7,387 bases of DNA from an uncultured Bacillota bacterium (lineage in GTDB: Bacteria; Bacillota; Clostridia; Tissierellales; Tissierellaceae): the NCBI GenBank assembly GCA_937951995.1, contig CALGAG010000171.1, forward strand, positions 1 through 7,387. Reading direction: 5' to 3'. The first letter of the stretch is position 1. Every line of letters begins with the position of its first letter. Shown here in pieces: positions 6,378-7,387 of this stretch. The position numbers were made by a program, and so were the translations under genes. Below the pieces are notes generated by a model. The model saw nothing but the letters and a program-made list of their open reading frames with translations, did not search any database and was not told the origin of the DNA.

Positions 6378-6427
6378 GTCTTTTGCTTCCATAAGGCAAA
6401 GGCCAATATGTTATGAAGCTATTCTTG

Positions 6428-7387
6428 TTATCTTGTAGTTACTGATACCTTGGTAAGTCCAAGTGCCTCTGTCAGCTCATCAGCAGTTGCATATCCTGAT
6501 GCATCAGCAACTTCGATTTCTCTTAGAATTTCCATGTTTCCTGCTGCAAGCTCAGCAAAGATCTCATCATATGCTGCCTTGTCAAAGGATTCGAATCTGT
6601 CAAATGCGTCTCCACCTTCTTCCCCAAGAACCTCAGTTGGTAGACCAACACCGTCATTGGATGCGTTGAAGTAGGTTGATTTTCCACTATAAGTGTCCCA
6701 GGTATCATTGTAGATTGACTCAAGTACGCTTATAACTGAAGCTGCAAGTCCTTTGGTAGCTGAAGTTATAACTGTTTCACTGTCATATCTCTGGTCTACG
6801 TCTACACCGATTACTTTTCCGTCAGCCTCTGATGCTGCTGACATAACACTCTTACCAACTGCTCCACCGGCAGCGAAGATTACCTCTACGCCTTCCTGAT
6901 ACATTGTGCTTGCAGTTGCCTTGTTGGTGTCATTTTCTTCAAAGTTTCCAGTATAGTGGTAGGTTACTTCCACTTCACCATCAGCAAGTCCCATTTCGTT
7001 TGCTGCATACTCAGCACCCTGAAGGTATCCATAACCGAATGCCTGAACTGCTGGTACTGCCATTCCGCCCATGTATCCAAGATCTGTCATTCCATCCATT
7101 ACAGCTGCATAGCCTGCCAGGAATCCTGATTCTTCCTCTGCGTAGAATATGCTCGCAACGTTTTCTTTTGTCTCAAATACTGAATAGTCAGCTGTGTGTG
7201 GTGCTCCATCAAGAAGTATAAACTTTACATCCGGATAAGCTGTCTGTGCCTCGTAGATTGGCACTTCGAAAAGGAATCCAGGAGTTACAACTATCTCTGC
7301 TCCACCCTGTACAGCAAGATCGATTGCTGCAAGGTAACCTGCATCTGATGCTTCCTCTGGCTTGATATAGGTGTAGATCGGAAGAGC
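6428..7387 (-). CDS. BMP/PnrA-family nucleoside-binding lipoprotein of an ABC transporter (5' end missing)
   Basis: The frame is open from the TAA at 6428 to the right edge, giving 319 codons, of which the first four and the first base of the fifth come from sequencing adapter (7375-7387). Trustworthy sequence starts TYIKPEEASDAGY. Basic membrane protein (Bmp, PnrA-like) family features follow: GGAEIVVTPGFLFEVP (28-43), FILLDG (56-61), SIFYAEEESGFLAGYAA (79-95), GYMGGMAVPAVQAFGYGY (104-121), VIFAAGGAVGKSV (169-181), VIGVDVDQ (192-199) and VITSATKGL (206-214). Relatives are lipid-anchored, extracytoplasmic receptors for purine nucleosides. The signal peptide, lipobox cysteine and first strand, roughly 40 residues, are beyond the window. 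A GTG at 7264 could look like a start but is internal, because conserved sequence continues upstream of it. It lies first in a NupNOPQ-like order, 243 bp from the ATPase and insulated by a terminator, as is common when the receptor is made in excess. Confidence 0.92.
   Translation of the reverse strand, partial: ALPIYTYIKPEEASDAGYLAAIDLAVQGGAEIVVTPGFLFEVPIYEAQTAYPDVKFILLDGAPHTADYSVFETKENVASIFYAEEESGFLAGYAAVMDGMTDLGYMGGMAVPAVQAFGYGYLQGAEYAANEMGLADGEVEVTYHYTGNFEENDTNKATASTMYQEGVEVIFAAGGAVGKSVMSAASEADGKVIGVDVDQRYDSETVITSATKGLAASVISVLESIYNDTWDTYSGKSTYFNASNDGVGLPTEVLGEEGGDAFDRFESFDKAAYDEIFAELAAGNMEILREIEVADASGYATADELTEALGLTKVSVTTR
7375..7387 (+). other. Illumina TruSeq adapter remnant at the contig end
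   Basis: The last 13 bases read AGATCGGAAGAGC, identical to the common start of Illumina TruSeq read-through adapters and in the orientation expected when a read passes from insert into adapter. A perfect 13-mer placed exactly at the sequence end is very unlikely by chance. Genomic sequence probably ends at 7374. Confidence 0.93.

Noticed and set aside
6378..6400. Small TTTGC/GCAAA hairpin just before the main terminator
   Set aside because: The stem is only 5 bp with a 9-nt loop and no T tract of its own; it is too weak to call separately.
6185..6427. Purine (guanine-type) riboswitch controlling the nucleoside importer
   Set aside because: I looked for the conserved junction and kissing-loop elements and saw none; only the simple inverted repeat and terminator are present.
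6428..7264. Binding-protein gene starting at the GTG at 7264
   Set aside because: The frame continues upstream with clearly family-like sequence (YIKPEEAS through GFLFE), so the GTG encodes an internal valine and the gene is simply cut by the edge.

Overview
The window looks like a chromosomal fragment from a low-to-moderate-GC Bacillota, probably an anaerobic Clostridia or Tissierellia relative. The evidence is strong AAGGAGG-type ribosome sites, AT-rich intergenic DNA with sigma-A-like promoters, and T-tailed hairpin terminators. The gene content also fits: a NupNOPQ-type nucleoside ABC importer and a RocB-like M20 peptidase. The genus-level placement is inference only. Every gene I support lies on the minus strand, so transcription runs from right to left.

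In transcription order, 7387-6428 holds the 3' part of a BMP/PnrA-family substrate-binding lipoprotein gene, followed by a strong intrinsic terminator (6340-6377). A 243-bp gap carries a candidate extended -10 promoter and a 9-bp inverted repeat. Next comes a tightly coupled three-gene unit: a double-domain ATPase (6184-4634, GTG start), permease 1 (4647-3451) and permease 2 (3451-2486). The genes overlap by 14 and 1 nt, and a hairpin (2438-2463) follows the last one. A small two-zinc-ribbon protein (2356-1988) and a RocB-like M20 metallopeptidase (1921-278) follow, each with its own plausible promoter. The peptidase gene ends in a textbook terminator (243-268). At the left edge is the start of an XRE/Cro-type helix-turn-helix regulator (90-1), cut by the window.

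The binding protein would capture a nucleoside (purine nucleosides in characterised relatives) and deliver it to the two permeases, with import driven by the ATPase. The M20 enzyme would act on a peptide or N-acylated amino acid in the cytoplasm. Nothing in the sequence ties it mechanistically to the importer, although both suit scavenging of nitrogen and carbon.

The last 13 bases (7375-7387) read exactly AGATCGGAAGAGC, the start of the Illumina TruSeq adapter. The right edge is therefore almost certainly a contig end with untrimmed adapter, and the first codons of the binding-protein frame are artefactual. I found no rRNA, tRNA, CRISPR array, insertion sequence or evident new defence or metabolic system. 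The content is mostly ordinary, with a few regulatory and quality-control points worth a second look.
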